Positions 1 through 5,970 of a stretch of DNA of 7,913 nucleotides are shown here, piece by piece. Position 1 is the stretch's first letter; every line of letters begins with the position of its first letter. The translations under genes were made by a program, and so were the position numbers. The stretch spans positions 13,697 to 21,609 of the forward strand of contig DPVW01000208.1 in NCBI GenBank assembly GCA_003529325.1, given 5' to 3'. The notes below the pieces were generated by a model. It ran no database searches, was not told the origin of the DNA, and was given only the letters and a program-made list of their open reading frames with translations. This stretch comes from Candidatus Latescibacterota bacterium. Lineage in GTDB: Bacteria > Latescibacterota > UBA2968 > UBA8231.

Positions 1-2
1 AC

Positions 3-428
3 ACCGAAGTGGATCGCCGCGTGCAGTCAACATTTTCGGTGCTATTTCGCCACAGCGACATCGTCGCCAGGTGGTACTCCGGCGACGAGATCGTCATTCT
101 TTTTGACTCGGAACGGGATGGGGCAGAGCGCAAGATGGAGGAACTCGCCGTGGCGGGGAGGGCTGAGGGTCTGACATTCAAGTTTGCCATCGGCGACGAG
201 TGGGCGTGGTCCTGGTTTGCGCGGATCTTCGACTGGATCGAGACGTATTGCTCTCTCAAACCACATGGGTACCCGTTATATCAGAGCGCAGGGGATCGTA
301 CGATGACCTATCAACCGCACGTGACACGCAAGGAACACTACCATCATCCGCGTTGTGTCATGCGCTGTCTGCTCGGTCTGGAACGAATGGTCGAGCGTGG
401 TGGCGCTGTGTCAGGGGTCTGGGCATGA
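3..428 (+). CDS. Divergent GGDEF-domain protein, 3' part only
   Basis: The frame is open from the left edge, so the true start lies outside the window; the GTG at 9 is only the first internal start-like codon. Counting from that GTG, residues 16-32 read DIVARWYSGDEIVILF with a preceding serine, which matches the GGDEF signature of diguanylate cyclases (D-x-VAR-x-GGDEF-hydrophobic). The signature is altered to SGDEI, so the first glycine and the final phenylalanine are lost. A typical helix (SERDGAERKMEEL) and strand (LTFKFAIGD) follow. GGDEF proteins make cyclic di-GMP from two GTP; altered versions often bind nucleotides or regulate without catalysis. Activity here is doubtful. After about residue 90 (nt 275) the translation resembles no family and is rich in H, Y and R, so a frame change or an unconserved tail is possible. 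The TGA at 426-428 overlaps the ATG at 425 of the next gene. Confidence 0.55.
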   Translation, partial: TEVDRRVQSTFSVLFRHSDIVARWYSGDEIVILFDSERDGAERKMEELAVAGRAEGLTFKFAIGDEWAWSWFARIFDWIETYCSLKPHGYPLYQSAGDRTMTYQPHVTRKEHYHHPRCVMRCLLGLERMVERGGAVSGVWA

Positions 429-790
429 ACCGGATCGAAGTTCGGGGCCACTGCGTTGTGTCTGCTGCTGGTCGGTTGTGGCGACGATGACGACACCAGG
501 TTCGGTGACGCCGACGACGTACGTGCATATCGTACCGCCATCAACCCTCTGATCGACGAGGTTGCCGAGGTCGTCGACGACGAGGGTGTCTCCATCGACT
601 CGCGGCTCAATGCTGTGTTCGTCGAGTTGCTGCCACGCCTGCTGGCGTTGAAGGAAAATCCGACGACCTGGTCCCCGCCATCAATGCTCAATTGTGTGAG
701 GTCGATGTCGTACTCGGCGATCGCGATGACTGCCGCCTGCTGGCATCACACACCGACATCCGGGCCAAGACCGCCTGTCCTGTTAGCTGA
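425..790 (+). pseudogene. Small lipoprotein gene, apparently frameshifted twice
   Basis: The ATG at 425 has a fair ribosome site (AGGGG, 413-417). Read straight through, it stops after 21 codons. Dropping one base near 428-433 gives a classic lipoprotein signal: short polar start, a lysine, then ATALCLLLVGC with the lipobox cysteine at 477-479, followed by GDDDD. This frame continues as plausible helical protein (AYRTAINPLIDEVAEVVDDE, then LNAVFVELLPRLLALKEN) to about nt 658. There the frame must change again, next to the AAAA run at 655-658, to give DDLVPAINAQLCEVDVVLGD and end CRLLASHTDIRAKTACPVS at the TGA 788-790. The two shifts cancel: the first ATG and the last stop share one frame. The product would be a secreted, lipid-anchored protein of about 120 residues, likely in the outer membrane because the residue after cysteine is glycine. 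I do not recognise the family. Both shifts could be sequencing errors or real decay. Confidence 0.6.
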
Positions 791-803
791 AGAGCAGCTA
801 ACA
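781..803. terminator. Perfect 9-bp hairpin between convergent genes
   Basis: TGTTAGCTG (781-789) and CAGCTAACA (795-803) are exact inverted repeats around a 5-base loop. The hairpin covers the stop codon of the lipoprotein frame and lies 8 bases past the stop of the minus-strand oxidoreductase, so it sits exactly where two converging transcripts would end. No clean T-run follows on either strand (TTGGTT on the plus strand), so it is a weak intrinsic terminator at best. It may instead protect 3' ends. Confidence 0.45.
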
Positions 804-810
804 TTGGTTA

Positions 811-1845
811 CTACGCTGTGGCCACATTCACGGCTTGTCCGTCGCGCGCCGAGCGATACGCGGCATCGAGGATCTCAACGATGTGCAACGCCGTCTCCCC
901 GTCGATCTGCAGCGGCCCATGACCACGCACGGCCTGGACAAAGTCCTGCACCGGCGTCGGTGCCGGCGGCAAATCTGCTTCACCAATCGTCTCCTGCACA
1001 CCCTTGGCATCGAGGCTGATCGAGAAGGGAACACCATGGATCTCGGCCGTACCGGTGGCGCCAAAATACAGGCTGTGATGGCGCTTGGCTCGGACCTCCG
1101 AGTCCGCCGTATTCGACAGCGTCGCCGTAGCGCCGTTGTCGAGGCGCATGGACAATACGGCGCGCACATCGGCGTTGGCGTCATCCATCAGACAGGTCAC
1201 CTCAGTCACCCGTCGTGCCGTGCACCACACCAGCTCGGTCAGCAGATGGGAGCCACCGTCGGTGAGAAAGCCGCCGCCATTGGCGTCGCTGTCGCCGCGA
1301 AACAGTGTCGGCGGCACAACCCCGGGCAGGTCCTCGGGCAACGGTTCACGGCCGAGCACCCCCATGGCATTGCCGACCCACGAGATCGACACCGCTTCCA
1401 GCGCACCGATGCCGTCGCCGGCGATGATCTGCTGTAGCCGCTGGCAGTGGTTCCAATACGGCGGATTCTGTGCCACAAGCAGCACGAGATCGCGAGCCGT
1501 CGCCAGCGTCACGAGTTCGCGTCCGTGCCCGGGATCGATGGTAAGGGGTTTTTCCAGCAACACGGGCAAACCGCCTTCCAGGGCCGCCTTGGTGTGTTCG
1601 TAGTGCAAGTCATGGGGGGAACAGATGAGGACCCCATCCACAATGCCACTGGCAAGCAATTCGCGGTAATCGGTGAACAGAGCGTTGACACCAAAGGCCT
1701 GGCCCATGCGTTCCAGCTCGGGTCGACTGCGGCGACACAAGGCGGTCAGAGTCGTATCGGCATGGTCGATGATGTCGGGACAATGACGTCGCGAGGCAAA
1801 CCAGCCGGCGCCGATAACGCCGAGTCGCAACGGATCAGTGGCCAT
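811..1845 (-). CDS. Gfo/Idh/MocA family NAD(P)-dependent oxidoreductase
   Basis: The protein has 344 residues, normal for this family. From the chosen start it opens with LRLGVIGAGWFASRRH (residues 6-21), a Rossmann dinucleotide-binding loop (G-x-G-x-x pattern GVIGAGWF). Residues 76-84 (SPHDLHYEH) and 98-101 (EKPL) match the conserved 'P-x-x-x-H' and 'EKP' elements; the lysine of EKP is the usual catalytic residue. The C-terminal half carries GGGFLTDGGSHLLTELVW (roughly residues 193-210), the D-x-G-x-H substrate-site motif, followed by the alpha/beta substrate and oligomer domain. Members oxidise or reduce sugars, inositols and other polyols, or act on their amino or acid derivatives; the substrate cannot be read from sequence. 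An upstream in-frame ATG (1914) would add 23 unconserved residues and run deep into the divergent gene, so I use the ATG at 1845. I see no strong ribosome site before it. Confidence 0.9.
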   Translation of the reverse strand: MATDPLRLGVIGAGWFASRRHCPDIIDHADTTLTALCRRSRPELERMGQAFGVNALFTDYRELLASGIVDGVLICSPHDLHYEHTKAALEGGLPVLLEKPLTIDPGHGRELVTLATARDLVLLVAQNPPYWNHCQRLQQIIAGDGIGALEAVSISWVGNAMGVLGREPLPEDLPGVVPPTLFRGDSDANGGGFLTDGGSHLLTELVWCTARRVTEVTCLMDDANADVRAVLSMRLDNGATATLSNTADSEVRAKRHHSLYFGATGTAEIHGVPFSISLDAKGVQETIGEADLPPAPTPVQDFVQAVRGHGPLQIDGETALHIVEILDAAYRSARDGQAVNVATA

Positions 1846-1848
1846 GGC
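1841..1848. promoter_or_regulatory. Shared start-codon palindrome of divergent genes
   Basis: GCCATGGC holds the ATG of the minus-strand oxidoreductase (1845-1843) and a plus-strand ATG of the Smr gene (1844-1846) in one palindrome. If both starts are right, each gene's 5' region and promoter lie inside the other's coding sequence. The Smr gene could also start at GTG 1838 or ATG 1883; the last would give only slight relief because it is still inside the 5' leader of the other gene. Confidence 0.5.
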
Positions 1849-2149
1849 GAACGACGCTGACGAGGCGGAAGATCCCATCGAGATGCCCATCGATGGCACC
1901 CTCGATCTGCACACCTTTCACCCACGCGACGTCAAGCAGTTGGTGCCCGACTATCTGGAAGAGTGTCGTGCCCGTGGCATCCTGCAGGTGCGGGTTGTGC
2001 ATGGCAAGGGCACGGGGGTGTTACGCAAAACCGTGCACGCCGTGCTGGATCGTCTCGCCTATGTCGCTTCATACTCCCCCGGTGGCATGGGAGGTGGTGG
2101 CTGGGGTGCGACCTTGGTGGTACTGCACCCGCGGCAGCCACCTACCTAA
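1844..2149 (+). CDS. Short stand-alone Smr (MutS2 C-terminal type) domain protein
   Basis: The protein has 101 residues from ATG 1844. After an acidic leader (DADEAEDPIEMPIDG) it is a complete Smr domain: LDLHTF at residues 20-25, a helix ending YLEECRARGI (37-46), VRVVHGKGTGVLR (49-61) with the HGKGTG signature, and GGWGATLVVL (85-94) as the last strand. Smr domains in MutS2 and SmrA/SmrB proteins nick or cleave DNA or RNA, for example at collided ribosomes or branched DNA; LDxH and HGKG are the functional motifs and both are present. The domain stands alone, with no ATPase partner in the window. The ATG at 1883 sits behind a GGAAG (1867-1871) and would remove only the acidic leader, but the DPIEMPIDG segment looks conserved with similar proteins, so I keep 1844. 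The stop overlaps the 3' end of the PHP gene by 8 bases. Confidence 0.85.
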   Translation: MANDADEAEDPIEMPIDGTLDLHTFHPRDVKQLVPDYLEECRARGILQVRVVHGKGTGVLRKTVHAVLDRLAYVASYSPGGMGGGGWGATLVVLHPRQPPT

Positions 2150-3275
2150 AGGCAGCTAACAAGATCGCCGAAGTGAAAAAGCCCTTCGGCGCGGTGGGCC
2201 CTGGTGTGGGTCTTGTGGCGCTGGCCGACAGCACCCGCAGGCGCAGAAACCCGTGGGCTCCCGCGGGTATGTCGAGTTCCAGACGCTGATGTCCCACCGG
2301 CTGCGGACCTACCGCTGACAATACACCTGGTGCGCCGCCGTCGAGACTGCCGATCCAATCGACCTGAGCCAGGGGCTCGCTGTTGTCGAACTCGAAGGCG
2401 GCCCTTGCGGCCCCCGATTTCCAAGTATCGCCCACACGTGCCACATCAGCGCCTGCCGCGATGGCAAAATCGATGAGCTCGAGCCAGTGACCCTGGGCGG
2501 CGCAGGTGCGACCGGCACGCAAGCCAGCGAAGATGGCCTCGGCGGAGTGTTCCCCTGGCCTCACACCCACAAGCGTGTGGTTGAAGATGCCCGGCCCATA
2601 ATCGAACAGGCGGTCCTGTTTGTGAATGTGGAAATCGGAGTGGGCGAGCAGGCTGAAGGGCCCCGCACCGGCATAGGCGGCATCAGCAAGTCCACCGGGC
2701 ATGCATCCCGGGTAGGTGGCAAGGTCCCAGCAGGCGCCGGCATCGTAGCCCTGGTGACCGTGCACGGTTTCCATGCCGATGACGATGTCGCCCGGGTCAT
2801 GCTGGCGATACTCGGCAATCGTGTCCGCCGACCACTGTCCGGGTGCCGGATGGTTGAAGCACAGCACGGGGCGGTGTTCGGGTACGATCTGGGCCAGTTG
2901 CCTCATGCCGGCGGTGATGTCGGGATGAGCCCCATCGAGATGTCGGTCAAACCCCCGCGCCAGGGCGTAGGCGTGGTCGGCTTCGTCCGCGTGGGGGGAA
3001 AACACGACGCAGGCGTGACCACCACCGGGTGCGTTCCACTCGACGCCAGAAAGCACGAGGCCTGCTGTCCAACGCTGCCGCAGCTCTGCGACCATGTGAT
3101 GTTGCTCGAAGAAGACTGGTTTCTGCCCGTGGTTGGTGAGGGCGAGGAAGTCGAGGCGTGGATCGATGCGGTCGACGTAGTCGCCGATCTGAGCGGCGTC
3201 CTCACAGTGCGTGTGCAGATCGCCGCGGAGCCAGGACCAGGGACCAGTGTCCGACGTCGAAGAGCTATTCGTCAT
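2142..3275 (-). CDS. PHP-domain metal-dependent phosphoesterase-like protein
   Basis: The protein has 377 residues. The PHP metal-site motifs appear in order: RGDLHTHCE (residues 17-25, the H-x-H pair at 21 and 23), LALTNHG (44-50), GVEWN (77-81, metal-binding Glu79), CFNHP (139-143) and LLAHSDFHIH (209-218, Asp214 and His216). GGGHACVVF (84-92) matches the strand carrying the next conserved histidine. PHP proteins hydrolyse phosphoesters with two or three bound metals; relatives include histidinol phosphatase, the polymerase III proofreading domain and several nucleotide phosphatases. The PHP fold ends near residue 270; the last 100 residues look like a beta-sandwich (alternating short strands such as AAFEFDN, LELDIPAG, FLRLRVLSA), a layout seen in stand-alone PHP proteins of this length. 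The substrate is unknown. There is no signal peptide. It is divergent from the M20 operon across 99 bases. Confidence 0.85.
   Translation of the reverse strand: MTNSSSTSDTGPWSWLRGDLHTHCEDAAQIGDYVDRIDPRLDFLALTNHGQKPVFFEQHHMVAELRQRWTAGLVLSGVEWNAPGGGHACVVFSPHADEADHAYALARGFDRHLDGAHPDITAGMRQLAQIVPEHRPVLCFNHPAPGQWSADTIAEYRQHDPGDIVIGMETVHGHQGYDAGACWDLATYPGCMPGGLADAAYAGAGPFSLLAHSDFHIHKQDRLFDYGPGIFNHTLVGVRPGEHSAEAIFAGLRAGRTCAAQGHWLELIDFAIAAGADVARVGDTWKSGAARAAFEFDNSEPLAQVDWIGSLDGGAPGVLSAVGPQPVGHQRLELDIPAGAHGFLRLRVLSASATRPTPGPTAPKGFFTSAILLAAFR
2166..2191. other. 8-bp inverted repeat at convergent gene ends
   Basis: CGCCGAAG (2166-2173) and CTTCGGCG (2184-2191) are exact inverted repeats with a 10-base A-rich loop. 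The repeat lies 16 bases after the Smr stop and inside the last codons of the PHP gene. No T-run follows, so termination of the Smr transcript here is possible but not shown. Confidence 0.3.
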
Positions 3276-3374
3276 GCAGTCGTATCACTTTGAAGTGGGT
3301 CGATCGACGGATACATTGCAGTGGTACGTTCAGAGATTGTACGAATCAATTCGCCTCACTGATAGAGAGAGTGC
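3276..3374. promoter_or_regulatory. Divergent promoter region with three palindromes
   Basis: This 99-base gap separates the PHP gene (minus) from the amidohydrolase operon (plus). It holds three exact short inverted repeats: CACTT-TG-AAGTG (3286-3297), GTCGATCGAC (3299-3308) and CGAAT-CA-ATTCG (3342-3353). The base content is clearly more AT-rich than the flanking genes. A minus-strand TACAAT (3341-3336) is a good -10 candidate for the PHP gene but has no convincing -35. On the plus strand, TTGCAG (3316-3321) and TACGAA (3340-3345) with an 18-base gap form a weak sigma-70 pair. GAGAGAG (3365-3371) is a ribosome site for the ATG at 3375. The palindromes look like binding sites for dimeric regulators, but no regulator gene lies in the window. 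Confidence 0.5.
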
Positions 3375-4565
3375 ATGCGCCAGCTGCAACCACTGATCGA
3401 TCCCATACTACCGGAGCTCGTCGAACTGCGTCACGAACTGCACCGTCACCCTGAATTGGCCTACGAAGAGATCGAGACGGCGGCACGTATCGTCGCCCAG
3501 TTGCAGGGCCTTCCGGACATGGAACTGCGCACCGGTGTCGCCGGCACTGGCGTGGTCGCCACACTCGGTCGTCAGCGCCGGGGTCCTTGTGTCGCGTTGC
3601 GCGCCGACATGGATGCACTACCGATTCAGGAGCAGGGCGAGCACGCACATCGTTCCACCATGCCAGGGAAGATGCACGCCTGCGGTCACGATGGCCACGT
3701 CACCTGTCTGGTGGGGGCGGCCCGCGTGTTGGCACAACTGGGTGACGAGTTGGCGGGACCGGTGAAGCTTCTTTTTCAGCCTGCCGAAGAAGGGGGTGCC
3801 GGTGGCAAGAAGATGTGTGATGAAGGCGTTCTCGACGACCCACCCGTACAAGCCATTTTTGGCCTGCATGGTTGGCCTGATCTGACGCAGGGCGAAATCG
3901 GCGTGCGAACGGGGGGCTCCCTCGCCAGCGCTGACCGGCTGCGAATCACGGTGAGCGGAGTTGGCGCTCACGCCGCCTACCCGCACCAGGGCGTCGACAC
4001 CGTGCTCGTCGCCGCTCATATCATCGTCGCACTACAATCGATTGCGTCGCGTAACACCGATCCCCTCGACAGTGTCGTCGTCACCGTCAGCCAGATCAAC
4101 GGTGGCACGGCGGACAATATCATTCCCACCGAGGTTGAACTTTCCGGCACGGTGCGGACGTTGAACTCCGCGATACGGCGGCTGACCTTCGAGCGCATCG
4201 AACGGGTCGCAACCGAAACGGCACGCGCTTTTGGTGGCTCCGCGATCGTGGCGATCGACGACGGTTATCCTGTCCTCGAAAACGACCCGGCTGCTACCGA
4301 CTACGTGCGCCGCGTCGCTACGATCATCGATGGCACGGTGCCACTCGACATTCCACCTGTCATGGGGGCGGAGGATTTCGCCTTCTACGCGCAGCGAGTG
4401 CCGGCGTCGTTCTTCGCTCTGGGTATCCGCCCCCCAGGACGGGACAGCTATCCGGTGCTGCACCAGCCCGACTTTGACTTCCACGATGACAGCATCGCTC
4501 TCGGGGTCACCATGCATGTTGAACTGGTGCGGCGCTTCTGGCGCGACGGGCCGCACGCAGAATGA
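3375..4565 (+). CDS. M20D family amidohydrolase (hippurate/N-acyl-amino acid hydrolase type)
   Basis: The protein has 396 residues, the usual length. Two-domain M20 layout: a catalytic part with LRADMDALPIQE (residues 75-86), GKMHACGHDGH (98-108; Cys103 and His105 are metal ligands), FQPAEEGG (134-141; Glu138-Glu139 as catalytic base and ligand), LHGW (164-167; His165) and LHQPDFDFHDD (362-372; His363 the last ligand). A dimerisation domain between them holds SGVGAHAAYPHQGVD and NGGTADNIIP. The MGAEDFAFY element is also present. Use of cysteine in the metal site is the mark of subfamily M20D, which hydrolyses amide bonds of N-acyl or N-aryl amino acids such as hippurate, N-acetyl amino acids or indole-acetyl conjugates. 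The exact substrate cannot be told. No signal peptide, so cytoplasmic. It is the first gene of a three-gene operon: its TGA overlaps the next ATG by 4 bases. Confidence 0.93.
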   Translation: MRQLQPLIDPILPELVELRHELHRHPELAYEEIETAARIVAQLQGLPDMELRTGVAGTGVVATLGRQRRGPCVALRADMDALPIQEQGEHAHRSTMPGKMHACGHDGHVTCLVGAARVLAQLGDELAGPVKLLFQPAEEGGAGGKKMCDEGVLDDPPVQAIFGLHGWPDLTQGEIGVRTGGSLASADRLRITVSGVGAHAAYPHQGVDTVLVAAHIIVALQSIASRNTDPLDSVVVTVSQINGGTADNIIPTEVELSGTVRTLNSAIRRLTFERIERVATETARAFGGSAIVAIDDGYPVLENDPAATDYVRRVATIIDGTVPLDIPPVMGAEDFAFYAQRVPASFFALGIRPPGRDSYPVLHQPDFDFHDDSIALGVTMHVELVRRFWRDGPHAE

Positions 4566-5173
4566 CGCAGGCTGGTTACTACGATTATGCGCCCACGGTG
4601 AGTCTGGCGCGCCCCATTGCCTGCATCGGTCACCCGGGATGTGCGTATCGTGAAGTCGTCTACGACCTGGCGGCACTCACCGGTCTGACGTTGCACGACT
4701 TGGATCATCGCATCGAACACGAAGTCGGGCAAAATCTGTGGTCCTATGTACGGGAACATGGGGAGGATGAATTGCAGCGGCTGGAAAGGGTGCTGTTGCC
4801 AGGACTGCTCTCGCAGTCACCATCGGGAATCATCCTCCTCGGTGAGGGCGCCTTGCGTAACCAGGAGCAGTTGCAGCGTGTACTGGCGCAGGCGGCTGTC
4901 GTCTTCTTCCACCTGCCACCCACGGCGTGTTACTGGGCGCTGCGCCGCCGGCTCGTGGAACGGAATGGCGTGCTCATGCAGCCCTGGTTGCCAGACCGCC
5001 TGGAAGCGCCACAGGATCTGCAGCCCCTGCTCGAAAGTCTCCGCCCCGTGGCAGTTGTAGCGGACCACGTCATCGACATGGAGGGGCAGAGTGTGCACGA
5101 CGTCGTGTTGGTGCTGCAGAGATTGTTACCCACTCTGGGTAGTGCTTCAGAGATTTCAACCACACCCCACTGA
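4562..5173 (+). CDS. Degenerate shikimate-kinase-like protein, probably not a kinase
   Basis: The protein has 203 residues. The order of elements follows shikimate kinase: a first strand and loop PIACIGHPGCAYREV (residues 18-32) where the P-loop should be, then LTLHDLDHRIEHEVGQNLW (42-60) matching the 'DLD-x-x-IE-x-x-x-G' shikimate-site segment, REHGEDELQRLE (64-75) matching 'GE-x-x-FR-x-x-E', and IILLGEGALRNQ (89-100) matching the 'GGG' loop. Key residues are lost: the P-loop reads GHPGCAYR, with Ala, Tyr and Arg where Gly, Lys and Ser/Thr belong; the shikimate arginine is replaced by Gln72; GGG is GEG. The ATP-lid motif is not evident. The fold is therefore probably kept while ATP-dependent phosphorylation is unlikely. 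It might bind a ligand or partner instead. It starts inside the stop of the amidohydrolase (ATGA overlap) and ends 11 bases before the YceH gene, so it is surely co-transcribed. Confidence 0.7.
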   Translation: MTQAGYYDYAPTVSLARPIACIGHPGCAYREVVYDLAALTGLTLHDLDHRIEHEVGQNLWSYVREHGEDELQRLERVLLPGLLSQSPSGIILLGEGALRNQEQLQRVLAQAAVVFFHLPPTACYWALRRRLVERNGVLMQPWLPDRLEAPQDLQPLLESLRPVAVVADHVIDMEGQSVHDVVLVLQRLLPTLGSASEISTTPH

Positions 5174-5184
5174 CGGATCGATTG

Positions 5185-5880
5185 ATGACGGAATCACCGA
5201 CCGACGAGACCCCAGTAGCGCTACTCGACGCCATCGAGGAACGAGTCCTCGGCTCCCTGATCGAGAAAGGGGCGACGACACCGGAATATTACCCGATGTC
5301 GCTCAATGCCCTGACCAATGCCTGCAATCAGAAGACGAATCGCAATCCCGTCGTCGAGTTTGATGACAAGATGGTCGCCCGCGCTCTGGAGTCGATGCGG
5401 GACAAGGGTCTGGTACGGGTCATAACCGGTGCCGATCAGCGGGTTCCCAAACATCGCCACGTGTTCGACGAGGCCATGGGCTTGAGTGCGGCACAGACGG
5501 CGGTGCTGAGCGAGCTCATGGTGCGGGGTCCACAGACGGTGGGAGAACTGCGAGGACGCGCCAATCGCATGCACCCCTTCGACGAGTTGTCGCAGGTGGA
5601 GGCCGTGCTGCAGGAATTGGCGGCACGGGATCCAGCTGGGGTCGTCCAACTGCTACGGCAACCGGGTCGCAAGGAATCGCGTTATGCGCACCTGTTCGCC
5701 GGTCAACCTGCAGACGCTGGCGAACAAGACGCACACGAGGCACCTCCCGAAGCGGCAACGCTGGAGGTGCGCGCCGAAAACGAACGGATCGCCACGCTCG
5801 AGGCGTCCGTGGAAGAGCTACACGCCGAGGTGACATCTTTGCGTGAGGAACTGGCGACGTTCCGCCAACAGTTCGAGTAA
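5185..5880 (+). CDS. yceH: YceH/DUF480 family winged-helix protein
   Basis: The protein has 231 residues from ATG 5185; a TTG three bases upstream would add one residue only. Family signatures are clear: EERVLGSLIEKGATTPEYYP (residues 18-37), SLNALTNACNQKTNRNP (39-55), then VPKHRHVF, a second repeat with VRGPQTVGELRGRANRMHPF, and PGRKESRYAHLF. The family has two tandem winged-helix domains and is widespread in Proteobacteria and relatives; its molecular role is not established. The last 40 residues, after an acidic linker (DAGEQDAHEAPPEA), form a heptad-like coiled coil (IATLEASVEELHAEV, then LREELATFRQQFE), as in many family members, which suggests oligomerisation. It is the third gene of the operon and is followed 40 bases later by a strong terminator. 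No good ribosome site is seen, so translation may be coupled to the upstream gene. Confidence 0.92.
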   Translation: MTESPTDETPVALLDAIEERVLGSLIEKGATTPEYYPMSLNALTNACNQKTNRNPVVEFDDKMVARALESMRDKGLVRVITGADQRVPKHRHVFDEAMGLSAAQTAVLSELMVRGPQTVGELRGRANRMHPFDELSQVEAVLQELAARDPAGVVQLLRQPGRKESRYAHLFAGQPADAGEQDAHEAPPEAATLEVRAENERIATLEASVEELHAEVTSLREELATFRQQFE

Positions 5881-5920
5881 ACTCCCCGCACTCACGACAA
5901 AACGAAAAGCCTGTTGCAGT

Positions 5921-5970
5921 ATGGCCGGTGAATATGTCCACCAGGTGGACACATCACTGGCCATCTTTTT
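5921..5970 (+). terminator. Strong intrinsic terminator of the amidohydrolase operon
   Basis: A long hairpin has its arms at 5921-5942 and 5944-5964. The outer stem pairs ATGGCCGGTGA with TCACTGGCCAT (one G-U pair), and the inner stem pairs GTCCACC with GGTGGAC, with one A-C mismatch between them. The loop closes around the central CCAGG. CTTTTTAT follows directly (T-run 5966-5970). It lies 40 bases after the YceH stop and ends the plus-strand operon. Confidence 0.88.

Noticed and set aside
835..1437. A 200-codon plus-strand open frame, and another at 1447-1860
   Set aside because: Both are antisense to the oxidoreductase, whose Rossmann and EKP motifs fix the real strand. High GC makes such long shadows common.
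1846..1914. Longer N-terminus of the oxidoreductase from the ATG at 1914
   Set aside because: The added 23 residues are low-complexity S, M and A, precede the Rossmann strand without need, and would cover the start of the Smr gene.
794..2161. Ten-base word GCAGCTAACA present at 794-803 and again at 2152-2161
   Set aside because: Matches of this length are expected by chance many times in a window this long, and the flanks are unrelated.
2487..3293. A 268-codon plus-strand open frame opposite the PHP gene
   Set aside because: It is the antisense shadow of a gene with clear catalytic motifs. Its translation is rich in G and V runs and matches no family.
5516..5941. A 141-codon minus-strand frame opposite the YceH gene
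   Set aside because: It is antisense to a well-supported gene, is rich in R and P, and starts within the terminator hairpin.
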